From: Betaproteobacteria bacterium | GTDB taxonomy: Bacteria; Pseudomonadota; Gammaproteobacteria; Burkholderiales; Rhodocyclaceae | Length of the DNA stretch: 64,000 nt | Direction of reading: 5' to 3' | NCBI GenBank assembly: GCA_028065725.1 | Contig: JAPTVL010000275.1 | Location: 1 to 64,000, forward strand | Part shown: positions 27,801 through 36,069 of the stretch, one piece after another | Position numbering within the stretch: position 1 is the stretch's first letter | Layout of the letters: the number at the start of each line of letters is the position of its first letter | Notes under the pieces: generated by a model | What the model was told of the DNA's origin: nothing | What the model saw: the letters and a program-made list of their open reading frames with translations, nothing else | The model's database searches: none | Translations under genes and position numbers: made by a program

Positions 27801-29296
27801 AGGATGCTCTGCCCGTTGAGAATGGCATCAAAGGCAATGGCCGTGATCGTATGGGATTTGCCGGTGCCGGGAGGACCTTGTACGGACACGTAGTTGCACT
27901 TCGGATCCTTGAGGGCGGCGAGAATCTTCCGCTGTTCTTCGTTGACGGGAATGGGGGTGTTGGCAACCAGCCGGTCCGGAATCGAGGTGGCTTCCCAGGC
28001 CGTGTCCACGCTTTCTTGGGCGGAGACCGGGTTGTCGAAAACGAAGCCGCGGATGATGTTCTCGAAGAGCTGGCTCGCCCCCTGCTGTTCGACGCTGAAG
28101 GCCGCCAGGAGCTCTTCGTAATCGTTCACCAGAGCTTCGTCGGCCTTGTCGAAGATGGCAAAGTAGGCCGAATTCGACACTTTCAACGTCGGCGAAGAGG
28201 CCTGCTGGAGGACCGGTTTGCGAAGATCGATTTCGGCGGCGAGGTCCAAGGATGGAATCAGCCGGCTGAACACGGTCTCCATCTCATCGATGAACGATCG
28301 CCTGCCGTCCAGATACAGAATCCGGTCTTGCACCGGGGATATCGGCAGAGTTGTCGCCTCGCCCTTCTGCTCCTGCAGGATCCAGTCGACGGCCTGCTTG
28401 TTGACCAGGAGATGCGGATCGAACTCGATCAGGAATTCCCGGCTGTCGTCCTTGTATTCCAGGGTGGCCGGAATGTAGAACAACGGAAACGCATGTGATC
28501 CAAACCGGATTTCGCATAGGTATAGGTACAGCGACTGGTTCTCGGTCGAGCGCAGCGCGTGCTGCAGGTCCCGTAGTTCCTGGAACGCGTCTGAGGTCGC
28601 GAAGTCGTCGAAAAACACCTGGACACGCGACCGGACGTCCTCCGGCGTGAAGAATTCGGTCAGCACGGCTTGCATGGGCGCCGTATCCCCGGACACGATC
28701 AGTGTGTTGATCGCCGTCGGAAAATGTTCCAGGGTACGCGCGACGATGGCGTCGGTGAGGTCGGCTTCGACGTCGTAAACCGACTCGATGGCGGAATAGG
28801 CCACCTCCTTGAACGATCCCTCAAGGAGGGTCAGCAAGGGCTGCACGATACGGGTGCCGACTTCCTCGACAAAATGGATTTGAACGGATTCGACGAATTG
28901 TTCCGGATGCTCGACGGCCTTTGCGCGCCGGGATTTGGCGTACTCGAGCGTGCTCTGCGCGATCCGAACGATGCCATCGTCTTCGATCGCCGCCGCGTGC
29001 TGGCGAATCAGGTCGCGCAGTGTGGCGCTGATCGGCGCGGTGTATTTTCCCGGCGCAATCCGGAATTGGAGTCCGCCTTCGGGCGCCTCGCCGGCGAACT
29101 TCCAGGCCGCCTTGTAGAGGGAGACGTATTTACGAAGGGGCATCCCCAGCCGGAAACCCACATCGGACTTCAGTTGAATGCGCCGGCGCGGGGCCTGCTG
29201 CCGCTTGAAGTCAGTCTGGAGGAACGTCAGGAAGTAGCGCAGAACCTTCTGGGAGAAGCCTCCGATTCCATCCTGCTGGCCTGCGGTATCGGTCAT
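24890..29296 (-). CDS. Large SF1 helicase-nuclease protein (putative defence gene)
   Basis: 1468 residues. Residues 1-440 are a domain I do not recognise. A superfamily 1 helicase follows: NEEQRKIL then GPPGTGKSHT (Walker A, about 474-482), VVIDEASQVSVAQALP (Walker B, about 938), FGDAKQF, and LNVGFSRGKEAFLFV (motif VI, about 1198). An insert of about 400 residues separates the Walker motifs. Near 1290-1320, YRCDFLVRYYNG followed by VIIEYDGFAEH looks like a PD-(D/E)XK/Vsr-type nuclease core, and the C-terminus has CPKCGEIRDL and RNCMTC, a probable zinc ribbon. No signal or membrane segment. It stands alone, flanked by a broken integrase and the HU gene, and resembles single-gene helicase-nuclease anti-phage proteins; that role is inferred. 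Confidence 0.8.
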   Translation of the reverse strand: MTDTAGQQDGIGGFSQKVLRYFLTFLQTDFKRQQAPRRRIQLKSDVGFRLGMPLRKYVSLYKAAWKFAGEAPEGGLQFRIAPGKYTAPISATLRDLIRQHAAAIEDDGIVRIAQSTLEYAKSRRAKAVEHPEQFVESVQIHFVEEVGTRIVQPLLTLLEGSFKEVAYSAIESVYDVEADLTDAIVARTLEHFPTAINTLIVSGDTAPMQAVLTEFFTPEDVRSRVQVFFDDFATSDAFQELRDLQHALRSTENQSLYLYLCEIRFGSHAFPLFYIPATLEYKDDSREFLIEFDPHLLVNKQAVDWILQEQKGEATTLPISPVQDRILYLDGRRSFIDEMETVFSRLIPSLDLAAEIDLRKPVLQQASSPTLKVSNSAYFAIFDKADEALVNDYEELLAAFSVEQQGASQLFENIIRGFVFDNPVSAQESVDTAWEATSIPDRLVANTPIPVNEEQRKILAALKDPKCNYVSVQGPPGTGKSHTITAIAFDAILNGQSILILSDKTEALDVVQDKLESVLSKVRHGDEDFPNPILRLGRSGSTYNRLVSASAQSKIKTHFHAAKAHEERLAQEMSSTMAGLQSDIGRTIDALSRVRLDDLDELHRLEASIDIAKPGLTARLQTSQAGEHLAPLSDLMDRLNAALPTAILARIALEPDCTTLHAIAPRLGAWQLTSTLVDQIGDRHPLSLFTTLEAEHHPMLLNFLVEYEALRMPVFGYLFRGGKLQSLNIRLGTTLPCPDPLDLHKRLDELKQATRALGLIRDTLAKYHLEHLTGFAYRLLRDGEARMPGLEDLATLAVRFVTGITGEAPEADLVMGPRSFPSQDALFRFILKASRYAVLWQRISSRMGSVPKADYVGTKTRLEQLYTARMTHEIDRRFIDFVDNKKATVKEIGGVIKGKQKFPENEFHHLSEAFPVIIAGIREYAEYVPLKQQLFDLVVIDEASQVSVAQALPAVLRAKKVIVFGDAKQFSNVKSAQASNMINAGHLSDIDAYFRANVSAATTKIERLKHFDVKKSILEFFDLITNYQPMLRKHFRGYQELISFSSKTFYDGQLQAIKIRSKPIDDVIRFEVVDAVPTPSAKNTNRAETEFILGELRRMIDEGEDMTVGVITPFREQVKLLNDILFRDAYGERFETELKLKIMTFDTCQGEERDLIVFSMVATVERDALNYVFPVTLEGIADKAEETLKVQRLNVGFSRGKEAFLFVLSKPVDQFKGAIGRVLMHYKAILEDHSKPDASSVDPSSPMEKKVLDWIFKTPFFQKYEEQIEVVPQFPIGAYLKQLDPFYAHPAYRCDFLVRYYNGHGAVNVIIEYDGFAEHFLQHQKIHNGNWDHYYRPEDIERQMVIESYGYKFLRMNRFNLGADPIETLSKRLHDLIEVAEHADDETDLVTQIKGDVESIEDGSKKRCPKCGEIRDLQDFWDSKLKSGNGGYGRNCMTCKATPAVKARAVKLKAARSSKWRSRYGRHW

Positions 29297-29502
29297 GTTT
29301 TCACAATTTCCGGTTGATCAAGCCTGTTTCCCAATTTGGCTTCGGGAGAAGTTTGCGCGACGGAAGGGTCACCAAGTGAGCCTGACTGTTATAGCGATTG
29401 CACCCGTTATCATATTGGAATTAGCGTGCGCCATCCCCTAAAAAGCCCAAATGCATCCACTGAGGTAGTATTTCACTTCCAACAACTCAGGGAGGCCCAT
29501 CC

Positions 29503-29799
29503 ATGAACAAAGCCGAATTGATCGAAGCCGTTGCCACCGAAGCCGAACTCAGCAAAACCGCCGCCGGCACCGCCCTCGACGCCATCACCGCCGCCATCAC
29601 GAAAGCCGTATCCAAAGGCGACACCGTGACCCTAATCGGCTTCGGTACCTTCAAGTCATCGAAGCGTGCTGCGCGCGTGGGACGCAACCCGCAAACGGGC
29701 AAGGAGCTCAAGATCGCGGCAACAACGGTGCCGAAATTCACGGCCGGCGCAGGATTCAAGGCTGCCGTTTCCGGGAAGAAGGCGGCGAAGAAGAAATAA
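29503..29799 (+). CDS. hup: HU-family DNA-binding protein
   Basis: 98 residues. MNKAELIEAVATEAELSKTA, GFGTFKSSKRAARVGRNPQTG and the VPKFTAGAGFKAAV end match HU proteins; GRNPQTG is the tip of the DNA-inserting arm. The C-terminus is a short lysine tail. HU bends and compacts DNA as a dimer. CAGGGAGG precedes the ATG by a normal distance. It is followed by a clear terminator and seems to be transcribed alone. It could be an accessory paralogue because its neighbours are mobile DNA. Confidence 0.95.
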   Translation: MNKAELIEAVATEAELSKTAAGTALDAITAAITKAVSKGDTVTLIGFGTFKSSKRAARVGRNPQTGKELKIAATTVPKFTAGAGFKAAVSGKKAAKKK

Positions 29800-29822
29800 G
29801 CGGTTCGGAATCGAAATACAAG

Positions 29823-29846
29823 AGCCCGCCATCGAGCGGGCTTTTC
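29823..29846 (+). terminator. Rho-independent terminator after the HU gene
   Basis: Stem AGCCCGC/GCGGGCT with a 6-base loop, followed by TTT. It lies 24 bases behind the HU stop codon. Confidence 0.85.
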
Positions 29847-30330
29847 GTTGGCGGATATGAAGGATGTTGGGGCTCATCGACAGCAGTTCGGCCATTGCGG
29901 TCGTTGGCCTCTGGTCAGGTGAATGCCCGTTGTCCGGTAGGTTGCTGCCGTTGAGTCGGTCAGACTGTTGTCTTCACAGCACAGATTGACCAGTCTGCGC
30001 GCTTTCATTGATCAGGAGAAAGTATGGGCAGACGCTCAGCGAGAGGCAGCTACCGTGCGGTAACGACGCCGAACAAGCGCTATTAATCTACCACCCCGTA
30101 TTTGCAGGTGGTGCTCCATTTAAGCGAATCCACACTGCATTTACGCATCACTTTGATGCAAATCAAGAAGCAAGCCAGGGTGCTGAATACAGTGCGAATG
30201 TGGCGTTCGCTTGGTTTGATCGCATCAGAATCAGAACTAGAGACAAACCTAGGATAAGCCTACGCTGAGTGTTGAGAACGCGTAGACGACTTGGCTTTCA
30301 GCTATTCAAATTCGATACAGGAGGTTAGCC
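29847..30330. other. Intergenic region upstream of the ArrA-like operon
   Basis: 484 bases with no supported gene. An open frame at 30008-30268 has no recognisable family or ribosome binding site. The region holds an FNR-type box at 30153-30166, a TACAGT hexamer near 30189 that could be a -10 element, a TACGC/GCGTA hairpin near 30260-30285, and a perfect AGGAGG just before arrA. Confidence 0.6.
30153..30166. promoter_or_regulatory. FNR/Anr-type binding site
   Basis: TTGATGCAAATCAA matches the TTGAT-N4-ATCAA consensus without a mismatch. It is centred about 171 bases before the arrA-like start, with a possible -10 (TACAGT) about 30 bases downstream, compatible with a site near -41. This would turn the operon on when oxygen is absent. 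Confidence 0.8.
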
Positions 30331-32889
30331 ATGAAATTGACCAGACGTGATTTTATCAAGGCGTCGGCCGCGTCCGCTGCCTGGATGCTCGGTGGCAGTG
30401 CGGCGGCTGCCGTCCAAGAGAAAGCCAAGCACAAACCCATGCCGTTCAAGAATGCGCTGATCCCGCGCAAGGCAAGGCGCAGCACCCCGGCCAAGGGCGA
30501 ATGGGTGGCCAGCACATGCCAGGGCTGTACCCAGTGGTGCGCGATCCAGTTATTCGTCAGCGGAGGCCGCGTCACGCGCGTGCGCGGCAACGAGCTTTCC
30601 AAGAGCAACCACGGATATGTCTGCCCGCGCGGTCACCTGATTCCGCAACAGACCTACGATCCCGATCGCGTCAAGGTACCGATGAAACGGACCAATCCGC
30701 TGAAGGGTCGTGGCATCGATCCGAAGTTCGTGCCGATCAGTTGGGACGAGGCGATCACCATCGTCGCCGACAAGATGATCGAGTTGCGCAACGCCGGCGA
30801 GCCGGAGAAGCTGATGTACATGCGCGGACGCTACTCGCCGACCGCACAGGAACTGCTGTACGGCACTCTGCCCAAGATCTTCGGTACCGGCCAGTATTTT
30901 TCGCACAGCGCTATCTGCGCCGAAGCCGAGAAAATGGGCCCGGGCCTGACGCAAGGCTTCTATGGCTACCGCGACTACGATCTGGAAAAGACCAATTGCC
31001 TGGTCGTCTGGGGTGCCGACCCGCTGGCCTCCAATCGCCAGGTACCGAATACCATTCACCGTTTTCATGAAATCGCCGCTCGCGGCACAGTGATCGCGGT
31101 GGATCCGCGATTGTCCAACGCCGCGGCCAAAGCCCACGAATGGCTGCCGGTCAAGCCCGGCACCGACGGTGCGCTGGCCGGTGCCATCGCTCATGCGATC
31201 CTGACCGAAGGTCTGTGGAACAAGGAGTTTGTCGGTGACTTCAAGGACGGCAAAAACCTCTTCGTTGCCGGTGCAACGGTCGCCGAAGATGCCTTTGTCG
31301 AGAAGGAAACCTCGGGTCTGGTCAAGTGGTGGAACCTGGAGTTGAAGGATCGCACCCCGACTTTTGGTGAAAAGGAAGCGGGAATCCCAGCCGACCAGAT
31401 CCTGCGTGTGGCCCGTGCCATGGGCAAGGCCGGTCCCGGCACGGCGGTGTGGATGGGCCCCGGTGCGGCGATGATGCCGCGCGGTACCTACGCCGCGATG
31501 GCGGTGTATGCACTGAACGGCCTGCTGGGTTCGATCGACATCGTGGTCCTGGAAGGCGCTCCCGGCGCACCGCTCAACAAGTTCCCCAGTACCGACAAGT
31601 TCGTCGATGAGGTCGCCAAGAAAGGCAGCAAGACAGGCAAGAAGCTTGACGGTCGGGGCGAAAAGAACATGCCTGCGATGATGGGTTCCGCTATGAACAA
31701 CGTGCCCAACAACATGCTGATCAACCCGGGCGCGGTCAAGGTACTGCTCGCTTCGTGGAACAATTACAATTTCTCTTGCACCGGCGCTGATCGCTGGGAC
31801 AAGGTGCTGGCCAAGGTGCCGTTCTTCGCGCATATGGTCACCAACCCGTCGGAAATGACCCATTTCGCCGACGTCGTACTGCCCTCCACCCACAACAGCA
31901 CCGAGGGTTGGTCCATCGTCACCAACGGCAGCAATGGCTACAGCTATGCGTCGATCCAGCAGAACCCGATCAAGCGCGTGTTCGACGTCAAGCAGGAAGA
32001 ATCCGAAGTGGTATGGCTGCTGGCGCAGAAGCTGAAGGTCAAGGGTTTCCCCAATCTGGCCGACTACTACGACACGATCAAGGATCCCGAAACCGGCAAG
32101 TCGGCAACCAGCGAACTGGAGTTCGCCGAGATCACCACGAGGTTCCTCAGCGCGCCGATCTGGATGGCCAAGGAAGCACCCAAGGGCGACGCCCAGATTA
32201 AGAGTTGGGCCGAGTTCAAGGCCAAGGGCGTGTTCCATGGCCCGCGCTACACCCTCAAAAAGGGCTGGGGCGGCAAGTTCAAGACCGAGACCAAGAAGTT
32301 CGAGTTCTACAGTGATACGTTAAAGAAACGTCTGACCGAACATGCCAAGAAGTTCGAGACCACCACCGACGACATCCTGAATGTAAGCGGCTACACCGCG
32401 CGCGGCGACCTGGCTTTTGTGCCGCATTATGAGGTACCTAAGCGTCACGGCAGCGTGGAGGAGTTCCCCTTCACTTTCATCGACTACAAGTCGCGCCTGA
32501 ATCGCGAAGGCCGCTCGCAGAACCTGCCTTGGTATCAGGAGTTCAAGAAGGTCGATCCGGGCGATGTGTCCTGGGGCGACGTGGTCAAGATGAATCCGGC
32601 TGACGGCGCCAAACTCGGGCTGAAGACCGGCGACAAGGTAACCATCACGTCGCTGGCGGGTTCCATCACGGTTGACCTCAAGCTTTGGGAGGGTGTGCGT
32701 CCCGGCACTGTGGCCAAGTGCTACGGGCAGGGGCATTGGGCATATGGCCGTGTCGCGTCCAAGGACTACGCCAAGGCTGTCACTCTGGGCGGCAATAACA
32801 ACGAGATCCTCGTAGATGACTATGACCGCTTGAGTGGCGCCACGGCCCGCAACGGCGGCTTCACCGGCGTGCGGATCACCAAGGCCTGA
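30331..32889 (+). CDS. arrA: ArrA-like molybdopterin oxidoreductase (probable respiratory arsenate reductase)
   Basis: 852 residues. A twin-arginine signal (KLTRRDFIKAS) directs folded export. A [4Fe-4S] site is formed by Cys63, Cys66, Cys70 and Cys98 (CQGCTQWC, then VCPRGH). The Mo is probably bound by Cys196 in SHSAICAEAEK. RGRY (165-168), His192-Ser193, Lys201 and the tyrosine in GYRDYD agree with residues known around the active site of ArrA. Length also fits ArrA. The likely reaction is periplasmic reduction of arsenate to arsenite during anaerobic respiration. An ArrA-related enzyme with another substrate (arsenite oxidation by ArxA, polysulfide, selenium or antimony oxyanions) cannot be excluded. 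It forms an operon with the iron-sulfur subunit and a chaperone; no arsenic resistance genes are close. Confidence 0.8.
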   Translation: MKLTRRDFIKASAASAAWMLGGSAAAAVQEKAKHKPMPFKNALIPRKARRSTPAKGEWVASTCQGCTQWCAIQLFVSGGRVTRVRGNELSKSNHGYVCPRGHLIPQQTYDPDRVKVPMKRTNPLKGRGIDPKFVPISWDEAITIVADKMIELRNAGEPEKLMYMRGRYSPTAQELLYGTLPKIFGTGQYFSHSAICAEAEKMGPGLTQGFYGYRDYDLEKTNCLVVWGADPLASNRQVPNTIHRFHEIAARGTVIAVDPRLSNAAAKAHEWLPVKPGTDGALAGAIAHAILTEGLWNKEFVGDFKDGKNLFVAGATVAEDAFVEKETSGLVKWWNLELKDRTPTFGEKEAGIPADQILRVARAMGKAGPGTAVWMGPGAAMMPRGTYAAMAVYALNGLLGSIDIVVLEGAPGAPLNKFPSTDKFVDEVAKKGSKTGKKLDGRGEKNMPAMMGSAMNNVPNNMLINPGAVKVLLASWNNYNFSCTGADRWDKVLAKVPFFAHMVTNPSEMTHFADVVLPSTHNSTEGWSIVTNGSNGYSYASIQQNPIKRVFDVKQEESEVVWLLAQKLKVKGFPNLADYYDTIKDPETGKSATSELEFAEITTRFLSAPIWMAKEAPKGDAQIKSWAEFKAKGVFHGPRYTLKKGWGGKFKTETKKFEFYSDTLKKRLTEHAKKFETTTDDILNVSGYTARGDLAFVPHYEVPKRHGSVEEFPFTFIDYKSRLNREGRSQNLPWYQEFKKVDPGDVSWGDVVKMNPADGAKLGLKTGDKVTITSLAGSITVDLKLWEGVRPGTVAKCYGQGHWAYGRVASKDYAKAVTLGGNNNEILVDDYDRLSGATARNGGFTGVRITKA

Positions 32890-32909
32890 GCGCCGTCGAT
32901 AAGGAGACT

Positions 32910-33719
32910 ATGATGAAACTAGGAATGGTTATCGATCTGGGACGGTGTGTGGGCTGTGGAGCTTGTGCCTTTGCCTGCAAGACAGAAAACAACACGCGCA
33001 ACCGCAATAGCGAAACAGGCCAGAGTCACAACTGGGCCGACTTCCTGATGTACAGCGAGGGAACGTTTCCCAATACCAAGCACTTCGTGATACCGGTGCT
33101 GTGCAATCATTGCGACGAGCCTCCCTGCATCAAGATTTGTCCGGGCAATCCGGAAAAGGCGGGCAAGGGCAAGCCCTACAAGGCGTTGTTCAAGACGCCG
33201 GAGGGCATCACCATGCACAACCCGGAACTCTGTGTCGGTTGCGGTGACTGCCAGACAAAGAAAGGCTGCCCCTACAGCCACGAGAAACTCGACGCCAAGA
33301 GCCTCACCGGCGAGACCTACAGCGTGATCAGTCTCAACCCCGCGGAGGATGAACCGCAGCCTTTCTGGGCCGACAAGACCTTGGCGATTCCGGGCTGCAC
33401 CTCGTCGGGTGCCGAAGTAGCGGCCAGGGCCGGTGCCCGGATTCCTGCGATGAATGCGTGGCAGGGCGGCGAACTGCAGGCGATCCGTTCCGACGACGTG
33501 ATCGAGAAATGCACCTTCTGCTACCACCGCGTTACGAACGGCCTGCAACCGGCTTGTGTCGAGGTCTGCCCAGCCCAGGCGCGAATCTTCGGCGACCAGC
33601 AAGATCCAAAAAGCAAGATCTCGCAGATCCTGAAGAAGGAAAAGTCCTTCCGCCTGCAGGAAGACAAGGGTACCAAGCCCAATGTGCACTACATCGGCAA
33701 GTACAGCCCGCGCGCGTGA
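32910..33719 (+). CDS. arrB: ArrB-like four-cluster ferredoxin subunit
   Basis: 269 residues, no signal peptide, so it is probably exported as a complex with the catalytic subunit. Four cysteine groups are visible: CVGCGACAFACK, CNHCDEPPCIKICPG, CVGCGDCQTKKGCPYS and CTFCYHRVTNGLQPACVEVCPAQ. The third has extra residues between cysteines compared with ordinary sites. The start MKLGMVIDLGRCVGC and the end (NVHYIGKYSP) resemble ArrB. It passes electrons to the Mo subunit. AAGGAG precedes the ATG. No NrfD-type membrane anchor follows, as in two-subunit ArrAB systems that take electrons from a separate quinol dehydrogenase. Confidence 0.85.
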   Translation: MMKLGMVIDLGRCVGCGACAFACKTENNTRNRNSETGQSHNWADFLMYSEGTFPNTKHFVIPVLCNHCDEPPCIKICPGNPEKAGKGKPYKALFKTPEGITMHNPELCVGCGDCQTKKGCPYSHEKLDAKSLTGETYSVISLNPAEDEPQPFWADKTLAIPGCTSSGAEVAARAGARIPAMNAWQGGELQAIRSDDVIEKCTFCYHRVTNGLQPACVEVCPAQARIFGDQQDPKSKISQILKKEKSFRLQEDKGTKPNVHYIGKYSPRA

Positions 33720-33730
33720 CATAGAATCGG

Positions 33731-33757
33731 GGGCCGGTTGCGACCGGCCCTTGTCTT
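33731..33757 (+). terminator. Hairpin between arrB and the chaperone gene
   Basis: GGGCCGGT and ACCGGCCC pair perfectly over a TGCG loop, followed by TTGTCTT. The T-rich tail is short, so it may reduce transcription instead of ending it, keeping the chaperone at a lower level. Confidence 0.6.
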
Positions 33758-33816
33758 GTCGCGCCCCGGCTGCGGCCATTCCGCTCGCGCCGGACGCATC
33801 CGCTTCAGGAGTTCCA

Positions 33817-34479
33817 ATGACCGACTATGCCACCGGCAGCGCAGGTGCGCGCGAGGATTTGTGCCGATATCTTGCGGCCTGCTATTACGAGCCAAGCAGG
33901 GATTTCAGCGAAGAGCGCCTGTTCGATTCCATGCTGACTGCGGCGAGCGCCATCGATCCCGGCCTCGCCGAATCGGCCCGCAAGCTGGGCGCAGCCTTTG
34001 ACGCGCAGGACCTGCAGACGCTGCTGGTCGACTACACCCGGCTGTTCATCGGGCCTTCACAGCCGGTGGCGATGCCCTATGCTTCGTTCTGGCTGACTGA
34101 CGATGCGTCGAAAAGGCATGAGGCGACGATGACGGTGCTCGACTTCTACGAGCAGGGGGGCTTTGGCGTCAGCGATGACTTTCGCGAATTGCCCGACCAT
34201 GTCGCCGCCGAGCTCGAGTTTCTATATCTGCTGATCTTTTCGCAAAACCAGGCGCAATTCGGCGGCAATGCAAACGAACTGACGGCTGCCAACACAATGC
34301 ACAGCCGCTTCGTGGCCGAACATTTGGGCGCCTGGATCGGCAGCTTTGTCGAAGCTGTCAGAGCAGGTGCCGAAACCGCGTTCTATCGGGAGCTGGCAGA
34401 GTTCACCGAGCGCTTCGTGGGGCTTGAAGCTGATTTGGCACCTGCTGCCGCGAGTGCCGATCTTTCGCCGATCGGCTAG
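33817..34479 (+). CDS. TorD/ArrD-type molybdoenzyme chaperone
   Basis: 220 residues, rich in helices and acidic, with YTRLFIGPSQPVAMPYASFWL and PDHVAAELEFLYLLIF, which are hallmark blocks of the TorD/DmsD/NarJ-like family (the PDH motif is typical). It would bind the twin-arginine leader of the ArrA-like protein and hold it until the cofactor is inserted. The ATG at 33817 has CAGGAG upstream; an earlier in-frame start overlaps arrB and the hairpin and is less likely. Confidence 0.88.
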   Translation: MTDYATGSAGAREDLCRYLAACYYEPSRDFSEERLFDSMLTAASAIDPGLAESARKLGAAFDAQDLQTLLVDYTRLFIGPSQPVAMPYASFWLTDDASKRHEATMTVLDFYEQGGFGVSDDFRELPDHVAAELEFLYLLIFSQNQAQFGGNANELTAANTMHSRFVAEHLGAWIGSFVEAVRAGAETAFYRELAEFTERFVGLEADLAPAAASADLSPIG

Positions 34480-34810
34480 GTCCTGTTGACAAACATCGCA
34501 ACCCACAAATGCCATTGGGTTGATCAAGCGGAATAGTCGCTCCGGGCTGTAGTCGGTAAGCTACTTCAGCGCGGCGCTCAGATCGCGTCGCGGCCCGCCC
34601 GGTAAGCGGATTGTTTTGCCAGAGTGCGATGAACTTTGCAGGGGCCATGCGGGTATCGCCGTTGAAAGTCGGCGCTGACGGAACGGCGGCCGAACGAATG
34701 CCGTCCGGACTGAGCGCGGACCAGCCTGAGATTTTTCTTAACCATTGGCACGGGGGCGGTGTACTTCGGGAACTTTTGGGCTTCTCACCGGCTTTGCGCT
34801 CGACGGGTTT
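34480..34810. other. Intergenic region without a supported gene
   Basis: 331 bases. Short open frames exist on both strands (for example a minus-strand frame beginning MAPAKFIALWQNN), but none has a ribosome binding site or family match. It separates the respiratory operon from the minus-strand genes that follow. Confidence 0.45.
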
Positions 34811-35287
34811 TCAGTTGGACACGGGCGCCTGGTTGAAAATTGGACTCGGTGTCGCTCCCTCTCCCTGCTCGACCGCGATCACCTCGACATCGAAAATCAG
34901 GTGCTTGCCGGCAAGGGGATGGTTGCCGTCGAGCATCGCCCCGCGCTCGGTCAGGGCAACGACATTCAACTTGAATCTTCCTTCGCTGCCGCCGGGGCTG
35001 AGCTGCATGCCGGGCTGCAGATCCAGGTCGGGAGGAAGATTCTCGCGCACCGCTTCGAACACCAGTTCCGGACGATGGTGACCGTAGGCTTCCTCGGGAG
35101 GTAGCTGGATTTGTCCGCGATAGCCCGGTTCCCTGCCCATGAGCCGGGCTTCGACACCGGCGATCAGCTGTTGCCGGCCGCAAACGAAGACCAGTGGCTT
35201 GCTGCCATCGTCGAGCAGCGCGCCGGCGGCGTCGAAGACGCGACAGTGCAGGGTCACGCGGCTGCCGTCCATGATCGGGGTGTTCAT
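34811..35287 (-). CDS. FKBP-type peptidyl-prolyl isomerase (SlyD/SlpA-like)
   Basis: 158 residues. VTLHCRVFDAAGALLDDG, QQLIAGVEARLMGREPG, and PPEEAYGHHRPELVFEA are typical for the SlyD/SlpA group, in which the FKBP domain is interrupted by an insert-in-flap region. Unlike SlyD it lacks a histidine- and cysteine-rich metal-binding tail, so SlpA/FkpB-like is the better label. It speeds up proline isomerisation and acts as a folding helper in the cytoplasm. AAGGAG lies 9 bases before the ATG at 35287. It might help the neighbouring redox enzymes fold, but nothing shows this directly. Confidence 0.88.
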   Translation of the reverse strand: MNTPIMDGSRVTLHCRVFDAAGALLDDGSKPLVFVCGRQQLIAGVEARLMGREPGYRGQIQLPPEEAYGHHRPELVFEAVRENLPPDLDLQPGMQLSPGGSEGRFKLNVVALTERGAMLDGNHPLAGKHLIFDVEVIAVEQGEGATPSPIFNQAPVSN

Positions 35288-35321
35288 CGCTGCACTCCTT
35301 GTTCGCTCCAATACTATTTGG

Positions 35322-35558
35322 TCACGCCCGGCGGTCATGGGGCGGCCGCAGGATCTTCCACACCAGCCAGAACCAGAACGGCAACAGGGCGACGACAAGC
35401 TGTTGCAAAGCCTCGGTCAGGGCGGCCGTTCCGGTCGCAGGATAGGCCTCCGCCAGGTGAGCGGCGATCATGCCGCGTTCCCCGGCTCGCAGCTGCGCCT
35501 CGTTGAAATGCTGCATGCGCAGGATCACCAGTTCCCAGCCAATGCGGTTGTGTGGCAT
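35322..35558 (-). CDS. Small hypothetical membrane protein
   Basis: 78 residues. The C-terminal half has one hydrophobic segment (LVVALLPFWFWLVWKIL) followed by a basic end (RPPHDRRA), so the tail likely faces the cytoplasm. The N-terminal part is amphipathic. It sits 34 bases before the isomerase gene in the same direction. The ribosome binding site is weak, and no family is recognised. Confidence 0.5.
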   Translation of the reverse strand: MPHNRIGWELVILRMQHFNEAQLRAGERGMIAAHLAEAYPATGTAALTEALQQLVVALLPFWFWLVWKILRPPHDRRA

Positions 35559-35849
35559 TGAGCACAGAGGGCTACTAGCGATTTTCGATAAGCAGCCGTT
35601 CAGATTTGTGGCTTCCGTTTTCCGCTGCAAGTCCTCTAGCGACGGCAATGCGAGTGGTAGCTGTCGCTCAACTGGCTCGCCTTCAATGACCGTTCAGGCC
35701 GAACTGCTGACGCCCACTCCCTCAACACGTGTGGCAGTTACCGCTGCCAAGCCACCATTCGCGAACACCACGTCATCGAATTCCGGAGCTCTTGAAGGAC
35801 CAGAGGGACCAGAGCATCCCGCCTCAGTGGAAGCCTTTTGGCTTTGCCT

Positions 35850-36062
35850 TTAGGGTTGCTCCTCGGCGCCGAACCGCTCATCCAGCATCTTCTTTACGGT
35901 ATCGAGACGGTCCTTGCACACCTTGTAACTCGCCAGCGCGGAATCCACCTGCGGAATCAGTTGATCGATATCCGGCTCCTGCTGCGATCGCATCTTCTCC
36001 GCAATCGCACGCAAATTATCGTAGTTCGTTTTGAACGTCTCGGTTTCGGCTGTTGCCATCAT
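35850..36062 (-). CDS. xseB: Exonuclease VII small-subunit-like protein
   Basis: 70 residues: FKTNYDNLRAIAEKMRSQQEPDIDQL followed by DSALASYKVCKDRL and KMLDERFG match the XseB pattern of two coiled helices. XseB joins XseA in degrading single-stranded DNA. AAGGAG lies just before the start codon. It ends a three-gene run with an unknown protein and an XseA fragment. The shortened XseA suggests the complex is not made from this locus. Confidence 0.7.
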   Translation of the reverse strand: MMATAETETFKTNYDNLRAIAEKMRSQQEPDIDQLIPQVDSALASYKVCKDRLDTVKKMLDERFGAEEQP

Positions 36063-36069
36063 CGTCTCC

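Noticed and set aside
30550..32238. A 562-codon minus-strand frame opposite arrA.
   Set aside because: The plus strand carries all ArrA motifs; the minus frame is a codon-bias mirror.
34403..34648. Minus-strand frame between torD and the isomerase gene.
   Set aside because: It overlaps the end of the TorD-type gene, has no ribosome binding site and no family similarity.
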